A stretch of DNA of 64,000 nucleotides, from NCBI GenBank assembly GCA_024280995.1, contig JAMXLM010000036.1:33850-97849 (forward strand), in the 5' to 3' direction. Both the position numbers and the translations under genes were made by a program. Below the pieces are notes generated by a model. It did no database searches. It had not been told where the DNA came from and was given only the letters and a program-made list of their open reading frames with translations. The first letter of the stretch is position 1. Each line of letters opens with the position of its first letter. The stretch is from Candidatus Dormiibacterota bacterium (GTDB lineage Bacteria; Chloroflexota; Dormibacteria; Dormibacterales; Dormibacteraceae). Below, piece by piece: positions 23,807 to 31,828 of the stretch.

Positions 23807-24440
23807 TCACAGCAGGATCTTTCTAGTCCGGCATGCGGAGGTCGAGAACCCTCATCGGGTCCTTTACGGCCACCTGTCCGGCTTCCGGCTGAGCGAGCTC
23901 GGGCGAGCACAGTCGGCGGCTGTGGGGCGGCGCCTGCAGGCTGAGGGTATCGGCCTGATCGTCCATAGCCCGCTCGAGCGCGCGAAGGAGACGGCCGAGA
24001 TAATCGCGGCCGAGCTGACGCCCGAACCGGCGCTCGAGGTCGATCCCAGGCTGGTCGAGGCGGAGTTCTCGCGCTACCTGCAGGGCGTGCCCTACTGGCA
24101 GATCCCGGTGAGGCGTCCGCTGTGGGTCGTGCACAAGGCGCGGCGGGGCATGCTGCCCGGCGACGAGACGATCGAGGTCATGGGCAAGCGGGTGCTCGAG
24201 GTCGTGCGTCGGGTCGCGATCGAGCACCCTGGTGACGCGGCCGCGCTCGTCAGCCACGCCGACCCGCTGAACGCGGCCTGGATTCTGCTCGACGGCCGGC
24301 CCCAGCACGAGCGCGAGATGCACCGCAAGGCGATCGGCAAGGCGGGGATGCTGCAGATCGATATGGACGGCGATACTCCGCGGTCATGGGAGTACATCCC
24401 TCCGCCGAAGATCGACAAGCCGGCGAGCGCGGCCGCCTAG
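23787..24440 (+). CDS. histidine phosphatase (phosphoglycerate mutase-like)
   Basis: 217 aa from ATG 23787, or 224 aa from ATG 23766; both starts lie inside repeat copy B and there is no start codon between the repeat and the catalytic motif. It has the phosphohistidine motif LVRHAEVENPHRVLYGH, SPLERAKETAEIIA, a Glu-containing EAEFSRYLQG region and the second catalytic His in LVSHADPLNAAW. Members dephosphorylate small phospho-metabolites or proteins. It ends two bases before the start of the glycosidase gene, so the two are coupled. Confidence 0.87.
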   Translation: MLRDRGPHSRIFLVRHAEVENPHRVLYGHLSGFRLSELGRAQSAAVGRRLQAEGIGLIVHSPLERAKETAEIIAAELTPEPALEVDPRLVEAEFSRYLQGVPYWQIPVRRPLWVVHKARRGMLPGDETIEVMGKRVLEVVRRVAIEHPGDAAALVSHADPLNAAWILLDGRPQHEREMHRKAIGKAGMLQIDMDGDTPRSWEYIPPPKIDKPASAAA

Positions 24441-24442
24441 CG

Positions 24443-25666
24443 GTGAAGCGATTCCCCAAGGGTTTTCTCTGGGGAACCTCGAGCGCGGCTCACCAGGTCG
24501 AGGGCGACAACCGCAACAACGACTGGTGGGAGTGGGAGCAAACGCCGGGCCATATCGCCAACGGCGATTCCTCCGCCGTCGCATGCGATTTCTACCACCG
24601 GTATCGCGAGGACTTCGCGATGCTGCGGGACCTGGCGCAGAACTCGCATCGGCTTTCCATCGAGTGGTCGCGGATCGAGCCGTCCGAAGGCGAGTTCGAC
24701 CAGCGGCAGATGCGCCACTACCGAGACGTCCTCGGCGAGATGCGCGAGCAGGGCCTGTTGCCGATGGTCACGCTGCACCACTTCACGAGCCCGCTCTGGT
24801 TCGTGCGCAAGGGCGGCTGGACGTCGCCCGATTCACCGCGAGCGTTCCTTCCATTCGTGCAGCGCGTGGTCGACGAGCTCGGCGACCTCGCGGGGATGTG
24901 GTGCACGATCAACGAGCCGACGATCTATGGCGTCAACGGTTGGGTCACCGGCGAGTTTCCGCCTGGCCGCCGCGGCGACCTCATCGCCAACTACCGCGTC
25001 ACGCGCCACCTTCGTCGCGCGCATGAGCTCGCCTACGCGGCGATCAAGCGGCGCCGGCCCGAATCCCAGGTCGGGTTGTCGCATCACAAGTTCCTGTTGA
25101 TGCCGGCGTCGGATTCCCCGCTCGACCGGATGGCTGCGTCGGGCGCGCAGGCGCTCACCGATCGGTGGCCGGCAGGCGCCGCGATCGAGAAGGTGATCGC
25201 GGCGCAGTCCGACTTCATCGGCATAGCCCACTACTGGGGCCAGCTGTGCGCCTTCGATCCGCGACGGCCCCAGGACCAGTTTGTGCGCAGGTTCAACCCG
25301 CCTGACGCGACGATGACCGAGATGGGATGGGCCTCGAACCCGGTGTGGATACGGCAGGTTCTGAACGAGCTCAAGCCGTTCGGGAAGCCCGTCTACGTCA
25401 CCGAGAACGGGATCGCCACCCACGACGATTCACTGCGCGAGCGCTACCTGACCGACGTGCTCGCCAACGTCCAGGCTGCGATCGAAGACGGAGTCGACGT
25501 CCGCGGCTACTTCCACTGGACGAACATGGACAACTTCGAATGGGCGCGGGGCTACCAGGCGCGGTTCGGCCTGATCGCGGTCGATCGCAAGACGCTCGAG
25601 CGGACGGTGAAGCCGAGCGCGCGGCTCTACGCCAGGATCGCGACCGCGAATGCGCTACCCGTCTAA
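24443..25666 (+). CDS. glycoside hydrolase family 1 beta-glycosidase
   Basis: 407 aa from GTG 24443; the upstream extension to 24386 lies in the phosphatase gene. GH1 signatures: N-terminal FPKGFLWGTSSAAHQVEG, acid/base Glu in CTINEPTIYG (about residue 156), substrate tunnel residues in GIAHYW, and the nucleophile in YVTENGIATHDD (about residue 321), then YFHWTNMDNFEWARGYQARFG. It is somewhat shorter than the usual 440-480 aa. It hydrolyses beta-glucosides or related sugars inside the cell, as no signal peptide is seen. Exact specificity not predictable. Confidence 0.93.
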   Translation: MKRFPKGFLWGTSSAAHQVEGDNRNNDWWEWEQTPGHIANGDSSAVACDFYHRYREDFAMLRDLAQNSHRLSIEWSRIEPSEGEFDQRQMRHYRDVLGEMREQGLLPMVTLHHFTSPLWFVRKGGWTSPDSPRAFLPFVQRVVDELGDLAGMWCTINEPTIYGVNGWVTGEFPPGRRGDLIANYRVTRHLRRAHELAYAAIKRRRPESQVGLSHHKFLLMPASDSPLDRMAASGAQALTDRWPAGAAIEKVIAAQSDFIGIAHYWGQLCAFDPRRPQDQFVRRFNPPDATMTEMGWASNPVWIRQVLNELKPFGKPVYVTENGIATHDDSLRERYLTDVLANVQAAIEDGVDVRGYFHWTNMDNFEWARGYQARFGLIAVDRKTLERTVKPSARLYARIATANALPV

Positions 25667-25667
25667 T

Positions 25668-25673
25668 TAGACT
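25668..25673 (+). promoter_or_regulatory. candidate -10 element (TAGACT) of the ccm operon
   Basis: TAGACT fits the actinobacterial-type TAnnnT -10 hexamer and ends six bases before GTG 25680. This is the spacing expected if the transcript begins at the start codon (leaderless). The same hexamer occurs upstream of 2537, 37155, 48385 and 56698. No -35 element is obvious. Confidence 0.4.
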
Positions 25674-25679
25674 CAGGCG

Positions 25680-26195
25680 GTGACACGCCGGTCGGTCGCG
25701 ATCGGGGCCGTAAGCATCGTCCTGGCCTCGGTCCTGATGCTCTCCCTCGCCTGGGGCTTGGGCCACGCCGCCCTCTCCAACCCGGCGGTCCTGGGCAAGC
25801 CGGCGCCGCGACTCGCGATCCAGCCCCAGTCGGGAGGCGAGGTCCGCGTCTGGGAGCTGCAGGGCAAGCCGGTGGTCTTGAACTTCTGGGCATCCTGGTG
25901 CGGGCCGTGCGTCGCAGAGGGCGGCGTGCTCGCCGACGGCGCGAGCAAGCATCCGGACGTCGCATTCGTCGGCGCCGACAACCAGGACACGACGGCAGGG
26001 TTCAGCGCCTACGAGCAAAACCATCCGCACGCCTATCCGGCGGGACCGATCGTCGCCGGGAGCTACCAGTCGTACGGAGTGGCGGGCCTGCCGGCGACGT
26101 TTTTCATCGACTCGCAGGGAGACGTCGTGGCGTCGTTCACCGGCCCGCTCGACGCGAGCACTCTCGACCACTACCTCGGACTGGTCGGCGCATGA
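25680..26195 (+). CDS. ccmG: TlpA/ResA/CcmG-type thiol-disulfide oxidoreductase
   Basis: 171 aa from GTG 25680. An N-terminal signal anchor (about residues 6-30) precedes a thioredoxin fold with VVLNFWASWCGPCVAEGG (active site WCGPC) and GLPATFFIDSQG with the cis-Pro. This class reduces the haem-binding Cys of apocytochrome c outside the membrane. It opens a cytochrome c maturation operon and overlaps ccmE by ATGA. A specific CcmH or CcdA partner is not in the window. Confidence 0.9.
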   Translation: MTRRSVAIGAVSIVLASVLMLSLAWGLGHAALSNPAVLGKPAPRLAIQPQSGGEVRVWELQGKPVVLNFWASWCGPCVAEGGVLADGASKHPDVAFVGADNQDTTAGFSAYEQNHPHAYPAGPIVAGSYQSYGVAGLPATFFIDSQGDVVASFTGPLDASTLDHYLGLVGA

Positions 26196-26584
26196 CCCTC
26201 GCCGTCAAGTGGGGGATCCCGGTCGCGCTCGTCGCCGCGTGTGTCGGATATCTCATCTACACGACCTCAGGCGGCACGAGCGAGTACTACCTGACGGTGG
26301 CGGAGCTGCAATCGCACGCGCAGGCTCAGTCCGGAGACGTGCGCGTCGCGGGCGTCGTCCAGGACGACGTCGTGAAGTCGGACGGCGGGCTGACGGTGCG
26401 ATTCACCGAAGAGGACGGCACGGCGGCGATGCCGGTCGAGTATTCGGGCACTCTGCCGGATATCTTCAAGCCGGGGATCACGGTCGTCGCCGAAGGGCGG
26501 CTGGGCAGCGACGGCGTCTTCCACGCGAAGACGCTGCTCGCGAAGTGCCCGTCGCGCTTCTCGACCCAGCCTTACACCTCTTGA
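26192..26584 (+). CDS. ccmE: cytochrome c maturation protein CcmE, CxxxF variant
   Basis: 130 aa from ATG 26192. One N-terminal membrane helix (about residues 6-24) anchors an OB-fold domain: SGDVRVAGVVQDDVV, LTVRFTEEDG, MPVEYSGTLPDIFKPG and VVAEGRLGSDGVFHAKTLLAKC. CcmE carries haem covalently before transfer to apocytochrome. The usual attachment motif is HxxxY, and a CxxxY form is known in archaea and some bacteria. Here the site reads CPSRF, so Cys is present and the Tyr is Phe. It overlaps ccmG by ATGA and is five bases before ccmF. Confidence 0.9.
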   Translation: MTLAVKWGIPVALVAACVGYLIYTTSGGTSEYYLTVAELQSHAQAQSGDVRVAGVVQDDVVKSDGGLTVRFTEEDGTAAMPVEYSGTLPDIFKPGITVVAEGRLGSDGVFHAKTLLAKCPSRFSTQPYTS

Positions 26585-26588
26585 TTCC

Positions 26589-28526
26589 GTGATCCTGGGA
26601 TACCTCGGCGCCGGAGCGCTTCTGGCCGGCCTCGTGCTCGGCGGGTTCTCGGCGCTGCTGTCCTTCTGGGCAGGTGCGCGCGAAAGCGCGGTCTTCATCC
26701 AGGTCGGCCGGCGCGCCTTCTACGCCGCCACGGCGATGACGCTGCTGGCCGCGGTGCTGCTCGAGACGGGCCTGCTGACTCACGACTTCTCGCTGGCCTA
26801 CGTCGCCGAGCACACGGACCTGAGCACGCCCATCGCGCTCGTCGCGGCCGGCTTCTACGGCGGGCAGGAGGGATCGCTCCTCTACTGGACGCTGATCCTG
26901 GGTCTGCTCGGAAGCGCCTCGCTCGTGGCGAGCGCGGTGTTGGGCGGCAGGGTGGCCGCGTACGCGACCGGGATACTGGCCACCCTCCTGACCTTCTTCC
27001 TCTTCGTGCTCGCGGTCGTCGCCAGCCCGTTCGAGCTGCTGTCGGTGACGCCGCCCGACGGCCTTGGTCTCAACCCGGTGCTCCGCGACGGCGGGATGCT
27101 GATCCACCCGCCCGTCGTGCTCGCCGGCTTTGCCGCCTTCGCGATCCCGTTCGCGTTTGCGTGCGCCGCATTGCTCGCGGGGCGAGCCGACAGCGCATGG
27201 ATCGCCCACACGCGGCGTTTTGCGCTGCTCGCGTGGGGACTCCAGACATCGGGCCTGCTGCTCGGCATGTGGTGGGCGTACCACGTGCTCGGATGGGGCG
27301 GCTACTGGGGCTGGGACCCCGTCGAGAACGTCGCCTTGATGCCGTGGCTGGCGACCACCGCGTATCTGCATTCCGCGCAGGTCCAGGAGAAGCGCGGCCG
27401 CCTGCGAGCCTGGAACTTCGGCCTCGTGATCCTCGCCTTCCTGCTGGTCGTGTTCGGCACGTTCATCGTCCGGAGCGGCGTCGTTCCGTCCGTTCACACG
27501 TTTGCGATCAGCGCCATCGGCCCGTGGTTCCTCGCGTTCCTCGGCGTGTGCATCGCGTTCTCCGCCGTCCTGCTGGGGACCAGGGCGAGCTCGCTCGGGA
27601 CCGCCTCCGGCCGGCCCGCCGAGGCTGTTTCGCGTGAAGGCGCCTTCGTGCTCCAGAACGTGCTCCTGATCGGGGTGATAGCCGTCGTGTTCTGGGGCAC
27701 CGTGCTGCCGCTGGTCTCGGGGATGTTCGGTCTCGAGCGCGTCGTCAGCGCGCCGTACTACGAGCGGGCGGCGGCGCCGCTGCTCGCCGCCGTCCTTGCC
27801 TTGATGGCGATCGGTCCTTTGCTGCCGTGGCGGCATGCGGGACGGCCCACGCTCCGTGCCCTGCGCTGGCCGGGCGCGGCTCTTGCGCTGACTCTCGTGA
27901 TGATGCTCGGGGCGGGGGTCAGGTCGGTAGCGGCCCTCATCGCGCTGCCGCTGGCCGCGGCGGCGGCTGCCACGGTGTTCACCGAGTACGGGCGCGCGCT
28001 GATGCGCAAGCCGGAGGCAATCCTCCGCGGCCGCCGGCGTTATGGCGCCTATCTCGCGCACCTGGGCCTGGTCGTGGTCGCGGTCGGGCTCGCCGCGTCG
28101 CACGTCGCTCAGCAGGAGAAGGACGTGACCCTCACCCCGGGCCAGCAGGTGAGCGTCGCCGGCTACACGCTCACCTACACCGGCTCGGAGCAGCGCCAGG
28201 ACGGCGACCACACCGACTTCATCGCGGGCATGAGGTTCGGCGATCAGACCCTGGAACCGTCGCGTGCGACGTATGCGGGTCTCGGCGGTCAGGCCCTTAC
28301 CCACGTCGCCATCTCGACGACACCGGTGGCCGACGTCTACGTCGTGCTGGCGGACACGGGCTCCGACGGGTCGGCGTCGTTCCGGGTCTTCGTCAACCCA
28401 TTGGTGACCTGGATCTGGGCGGGCGGCGCGGTGATCATCCTGGGCGTCTTGCTCGGCAACGCCGGCGCGCCCAGCCTGCAGCCGGAGTTGGCAAGACGCC
28501 GCGTCGCGGCTACTCTCAGTCTCTAG
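26589..28526 (+). CDS. ccmF: cytochrome c haem lyase subunit CcmF
   Basis: 645 aa from GTG 26589. It has about 14-15 hydrophobic helices and the WWD haem-handling motif WGGYWGWDPVEN near residues 236-247 with GLLLGMWWAYHVLGWG just before it, and conserved His residues in LIHPPVV and VHTF that would be haem ligands. CcmF joins reduced apocytochrome with haem from holo-CcmE. Long antisense frames on this gene are codon-bias shadows. Followed by a 29-residue ORF and then ccmA. Confidence 0.95.
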   Translation: MILGYLGAGALLAGLVLGGFSALLSFWAGARESAVFIQVGRRAFYAATAMTLLAAVLLETGLLTHDFSLAYVAEHTDLSTPIALVAAGFYGGQEGSLLYWTLILGLLGSASLVASAVLGGRVAAYATGILATLLTFFLFVLAVVASPFELLSVTPPDGLGLNPVLRDGGMLIHPPVVLAGFAAFAIPFAFACAALLAGRADSAWIAHTRRFALLAWGLQTSGLLLGMWWAYHVLGWGGYWGWDPVENVALMPWLATTAYLHSAQVQEKRGRLRAWNFGLVILAFLLVVFGTFIVRSGVVPSVHTFAISAIGPWFLAFLGVCIAFSAVLLGTRASSLGTASGRPAEAVSREGAFVLQNVLLIGVIAVVFWGTVLPLVSGMFGLERVVSAPYYERAAAPLLAAVLALMAIGPLLPWRHAGRPTLRALRWPGAALALTLVMMLGAGVRSVAALIALPLAAAAAATVFTEYGRALMRKPEAILRGRRRYGAYLAHLGLVVVAVGLAASHVAQQEKDVTLTPGQQVSVAGYTLTYTGSEQRQDGDHTDFIAGMRFGDQTLEPSRATYAGLGGQALTHVAISTTPVADVYVVLADTGSDGSASFRVFVNPLVTWIWAGGAVIILGVLLGNAGAPSLQPELARRRVAATLSL

Positions 28527-28528
28527 CG

Positions 28529-28618
28529 ATGGCGATCATCGTCGCGACCCTGCTGCTGTTCCTGGTGGGGCCGTTTGTGCTCTGGCCCCTGCTGAAGACC
28601 CCGCCGGAGCAACCGTGA
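28529..28618 (+). CDS. 29-residue single-span membrane peptide in the ccm operon
   Basis: ATG 28529 to TGA 28618 encodes 29 aa: one hydrophobic helix (about residues 2-18), the segment VLWPLLK and a short PPEQP tail. The ATG is two bases after the ccmF stop and its TGA overlaps the GTG start of ccmA (GTGA), the same coupling as the other genes of the operon. The helix-then-WPLL pattern recalls the extreme N-terminus of CcmI/CycH, so it may be a reduced CcmI-like anchor or a new Ccm accessory peptide. No homology search was possible. Confidence 0.6.
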   Translation: MAIIVATLLLFLVGPFVLWPLLKTPPEQP

Positions 28619-29259
28619 GCCTGGTCGTCGGCAACGGCATCACGCATTGGTTCGGCCGGGAGCTGGCCCTCGAAGGAGTCGACCTCGTCATCGACACAGG
28701 CGAGCACATGGCGGTCCTCGGCGACAACGGGGCCGGCAAGACCACCTTGCTGCGGATCCTATCCACGATGCTCAGGCCCACGTCCGGCCGGCTGCAGATC
28801 GCCGGGCTCGACGCCGTGAAGGAGCGGCGCCGCTTGCGCCATTACCTCGGCTACGTCGCGCATGCGACCGGCCTTTACCCGGCCCTCACGGCGGCCGAGA
28901 ACCTCGAGTTCTTTTGCGACCTCCAGGAGGTCGCCAGGACGCGTGTCGAGGAAGCGCTCGACGTGGTCGGCCTCGTGCCCATGGCCAAGCGACGTGCAGG
29001 CGAGCTTTCGCGCGGGATGCAGCAACGCCTCGCGATCGCGCGCGCGATCCTGCACGAGCCTCGGCTGCTCATTCTCGACGAGCCCGACACGAGCCTCGGC
29101 GACGACGCCGCCGATCTTCTGACCCGTGTCATGCGCGACAAGACGGTCGTCATGGCGACGCACGACCACGCCCTCGCCAACCGCCTGTGCCAGCGCACCC
29201 TCATCCTGCGACACGGCCGGTCGCACGGCACCGCAAGCCGCCTCCACGTGGTGAAGTGA
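28615..29259 (+). CDS. ccmA: haem exporter ATP-binding protein CcmA
   Basis: 214 aa from GTG 28615 (GTGA overlap). It has Walker A GDNGAGKTTLLRI, signature LSRGMQQRLAIARAIL, Walker B LLILDEPDTSLG and the switch His in MATHDHALA. With CcmB (and CcmC) it drives release of holo-CcmE. Length (about 205-215) is normal for CcmA. It overlaps ccmB by GTGA. Confidence 0.93.
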   Translation: MSLVVGNGITHWFGRELALEGVDLVIDTGEHMAVLGDNGAGKTTLLRILSTMLRPTSGRLQIAGLDAVKERRRLRHYLGYVAHATGLYPALTAAENLEFFCDLQEVARTRVEEALDVVGLVPMAKRRAGELSRGMQQRLAIARAILHEPRLLILDEPDTSLGDDAADLLTRVMRDKTVVMATHDHALANRLCQRTLILRHGRSHGTASRLHVVK

Positions 29260-29918
29260 ACCCGGTCCGCGTGGCCTTCGCGGTCTTTCGCAAGGACGTG
29301 AGGTCCGAGTGGCGCACGCGCGAGATCGTGCCTGCGCTGGCTCAGTTCATCGTGCTTGCCCTGCTGATCGGCAATTTCGGTTTCGTGATCGACAGGACGA
29401 ATGCCGCGAACATCGCACCCGGCATCTTGTGGCTCGCGCTGGTGTTCGCCGGCCTCGTCGCGTTTGGGCGTACCTTCGCCGCGGAGCGTGAGCAGGCGTC
29501 GCTGGACGCGATGCTCATGACCCCCGCATCGCCGGTGGCGATCTTCGCCGGCAAGGCGTTGGCCGCCACCGCCCTGCTCATCGTCTGCGAGGCTGTTCTG
29601 CTTCCCGCGCTCGCGATCTTCTTCGGGACACCGCTCAGCGCAGACGTGGTCTTCGCGGTGCTCCTTGCGACCATCGGGATGGCGGCACTCGGCGTGATGT
29701 TCGCCGCGATCGTGGCCAGGGTCCGCGCGCGCGAGCTCATGCTGCCCCTGCTGACGCTTCCGCTCTGGATTCCGTTCGTCATCGCCGGTGGCACGGCGGT
29801 GCAGTCCGCGATGGGGCTGCCGGGCAACTACCAGGAGGCCATCGGCCTGCTCATCGACTTCGACATACTGTTCGTCGTGCTCACGTCGTTGGCCGCTCGC
29901 TTCGTGCTCGATGAATAG
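29256..29918 (+). CDS. ccmB: haem exporter membrane protein CcmB
   Basis: 220 aa from GTG 29256, overlapping ccmA. Six hydrophobic segments are seen, with the CcmB features RKDVRSEWRTRE at the N-terminus and FAAEREQASLDAMLMTPASPVAIFAGK after the second helix. It forms the transmembrane part of the CcmAB transporter. The last eight bases overlap ccmC. Confidence 0.93.
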   Translation: MNPVRVAFAVFRKDVRSEWRTREIVPALAQFIVLALLIGNFGFVIDRTNAANIAPGILWLALVFAGLVAFGRTFAAEREQASLDAMLMTPASPVAIFAGKALAATALLIVCEAVLLPALAIFFGTPLSADVVFAVLLATIGMAALGVMFAAIVARVRARELMLPLLTLPLWIPFVIAGGTAVQSAMGLPGNYQEAIGLLIDFDILFVVLTSLAARFVLDE

Positions 29919-30606
29919 GTACGAAAAATGGGCGGCGGGGGCCGTCGCTCTGATGCTCGTCGCGGGCGCGGCGATCTTCTTCTACGCCCCGACCGACTAC
30001 CTGCAGGGACCGGTTCAGCGGATCTTTTACCTGCACGTCAGCTCGGCGATCGCGGCTTATGGCTGCTTTGCCGTGGTGCTGCTCGGCGGGTTGATCTACC
30101 TGCGCAACGAGAACGCTGTCGCCGACCGCTTCGCCCGCGCGGGCGCGCTGGTAGGAGTGATCTTCACCACGATCACCCTCGTGATGGGGATGCTCTGGGC
30201 CAAACCCATCTGGGGCACCTTCTGGACCTGGGACGCACGCCTGACCTCGACGCTCGTGCTGTGGATCATCTACGTGGGCTACCTGCTCGTGCGCCGGCTC
30301 GCTGAGCCGGGCCGCCAGGCCGCGCGGCTCGCGGCCGTCGTCGGCATCTTCGGTTTCATCGACGTGCCGATCGTGCACTTCAGCGTCACGTGGTGGCGGA
30401 CGCAGCACCCGGGACCGGTCATCGTCAACGACGCGCTGCCGGCGGCGATGCTGGGCACGTTCCTCTTCACCATGGCCTGCACGCTCGTGCTGGCGGGCGT
30501 GATGGTGTGGATCCGCTACCGTATCGAAACCCTTCAGGACGAGAAGCTCCACCTCGCGGAACCGGTGCAGGTCGTGACCGCTCGAGAGCCGGAGCCCGTG
30601 CCGTGA
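29911..30606 (+). CDS. ccmC: haem handling protein CcmC
   Basis: 231 aa from ATG 29911. Six hydrophobic helices and the WWD motif WGTFWTWDARLTS (about residues 100-112), with conserved His in FYLHVSSA and HFSVTWWRTQHPG that flank the motif. CcmC loads haem onto CcmE. The polar tail after residue 205 ends with VTAREPEPVP and the stop overlaps the GTG of the next small gene. Confidence 0.95.
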   Translation: MNRYEKWAAGAVALMLVAGAAIFFYAPTDYLQGPVQRIFYLHVSSAIAAYGCFAVVLLGGLIYLRNENAVADRFARAGALVGVIFTTITLVMGMLWAKPIWGTFWTWDARLTSTLVLWIIYVGYLLVRRLAEPGRQAARLAAVVGIFGFIDVPIVHFSVTWWRTQHPGPVIVNDALPAAMLGTFLFTMACTLVLAGVMVWIRYRIETLQDEKLHLAEPVQVVTAREPEPVP

Positions 30607-30716
30607 GCTACCTCATTCCGGCGTACGTGTTCGCCGTCGTGGTGCTGGGCGGCTACCTCCTCTATTCCCTCCGCAAGCTCAGGGAGCTGGAACGGCCGAC
30701 ACAGACGAAGCGGTAA
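30603..30716 (+). CDS. ccmD: CcmD-like small membrane protein
   Basis: 37 aa from GTG 30603, overlapping the ccmC stop (GTGA). It has one helix (about residues 4-22) ending in GYLLYSLRKLRELE, matching the CcmD pattern of a short N-terminal span with a basic cytoplasmic tail. CcmD helps release holo-CcmE from CcmABC. Identification rests on position, length and topology, as CcmD sequences are poorly conserved. Confidence 0.7.
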   Translation: MSYLIPAYVFAVVVLGGYLLYSLRKLRELERPTQTKR

Positions 30717-31828
30717 TCGTCGGAGCCGGCCCGGCCGGCGACGCGGTTGCGGCCGGCCTTCGGGACGGCGGGTTCGCGGGCAAGATCTCGCTCATAGGGG
30801 CGGAGCTGGAGCGTCCCTACGAGCGGCCCTACCTGAGCAAGGAGTTCCTGCTCGGCAAGGTCGGGCGAGACGGGTTGCCGCTCCGACCGAAAGCGCAGTA
30901 CGAGCAGCTGGCCATCGACCTCGAGCTGGGGCGCAAGGTCGTCGACCTCGGCCTCGAGGATCGGCGGGTGCTGCTCGAAGACGGCGGCACGATCGGCTGG
31001 GACATCCTGTGCCTCGCGACCGGCTCGGACTCGCGCAGGCTCCCGGGATTCGAGGACGCGCTCTACCTCCGCGACCTGGACCAGGCCGTGCGGCTGAAGG
31101 AGCGACTCGACGAAGGTGGTGCGCTCGACATCCTCGGCGCGGGGTTCATCGGCTGTGAGGTGGCCGCGGCCGCGGCGCAGAAGGGCCTCAGGGTCCGCGT
31201 CTTCGAGGCGCTGGCTCAGCCGCTCGTCCGCGTCCTCGGGCCCGAGCTCGGCGCGTACCTCGCCGGGGCGCATCGGGAGCACGGCGTGGAAATGCGCCTC
31301 AACACAACGACCTCGACCGCCGACCTGGTCGCGGTCGGTTCAGTGCCCCGAACCATGGACGGACCCGAGCTCGACAACGGGATCGCCGTCGACCAGTCGG
31401 GCAGGACCTCCATCCCGAGCGTGTTCGCCGCCGGCGACGTGACGCGGTTCTTCCACCCGCTCTATCAGTCGCGCATTCGCGTCGAGCACTTCCAGACCTC
31501 GGAGCGCCAGGGGTTCGCGGTGGGAAGGACGATGGCGGGCGCTCCGACTGACTACACCGAGGTCCCGTGGTTCTGGTCCGACCAGTACGACCTCAACATC
31601 CAGTACGTGGGCGCGGGGCTCGCCTGGGATTCAACCGTCACCCGCGGCGACTTCGGCAAGCCGCCCTTCACGGTCTTCTACCTGGCCGGCGGCGCGCTGA
31701 TCGCGGCGACCGGGATCAATGATCACCACACCATCGCGCGCGTGCGCCGGGTCATGGAGGCCCGGAAGAGCGTCACGACTCAGCAGCTGGAAGATCCGTC
31801 GTTCGACCTGCGGCGAGCGCTTGCCTGA
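30713..31828 (+). CDS. FAD/NAD(P)-dependent ferredoxin reductase-type oxidoreductase, no canonical start
   Basis: The frame runs from AVIVGAGPAGDAVAAGLRDG (dinucleotide-binding GxGxxG, encoded from 30710) through LERPYERPYLSKEFLLG, LATGSDSRRLPG, the NAD site LGAGFIGCEVAAAAA and SVFAAGDVT to a C-terminal reductase domain (EVPWFWSDQYDLNIQYVG). This is the rhodocoxin/ferredoxin reductase layout, about 371 aa. The previous in-frame stop is at 30575-30577 and no ATG, GTG, TTG or CTG occurs before the Rossmann fold; the given start (GTA 30713) is only the codon that overlaps the ccmD-like stop. It may reduce a ferredoxin or thiol partner. It overlaps the convergent Nudix gene by 56 bases. Confidence 0.85.
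   Translation, partial: VIVGAGPAGDAVAAGLRDGGFAGKISLIGAELERPYERPYLSKEFLLGKVGRDGLPLRPKAQYEQLAIDLELGRKVVDLGLEDRRVLLEDGGTIGWDILCLATGSDSRRLPGFEDALYLRDLDQAVRLKERLDEGGALDILGAGFIGCEVAAAAAQKGLRVRVFEALAQPLVRVLGPELGAYLAGAHREHGVEMRLNTTTSTADLVAVGSVPRTMDGPELDNGIAVDQSGRTSIPSVFAAGDVTRFFHPLYQSRIRVEHFQTSERQGFAVGRTMAGAPTDYTEVPWFWSDQYDLNIQYVGAGLAWDSTVTRGDFGKPPFTVFYLAGGALIAATGINDHHTIARVRRVMEARKSVTTQQLEDPSFDLRRALA

Noticed and set aside
26478-28304. 608-aa open frame on the - strand across ccmF
   Set aside because: Antisense shadow caused by high GC at third positions; composition is Arg/Gln/His-rich and the + strand gene has clear CcmF motifs.
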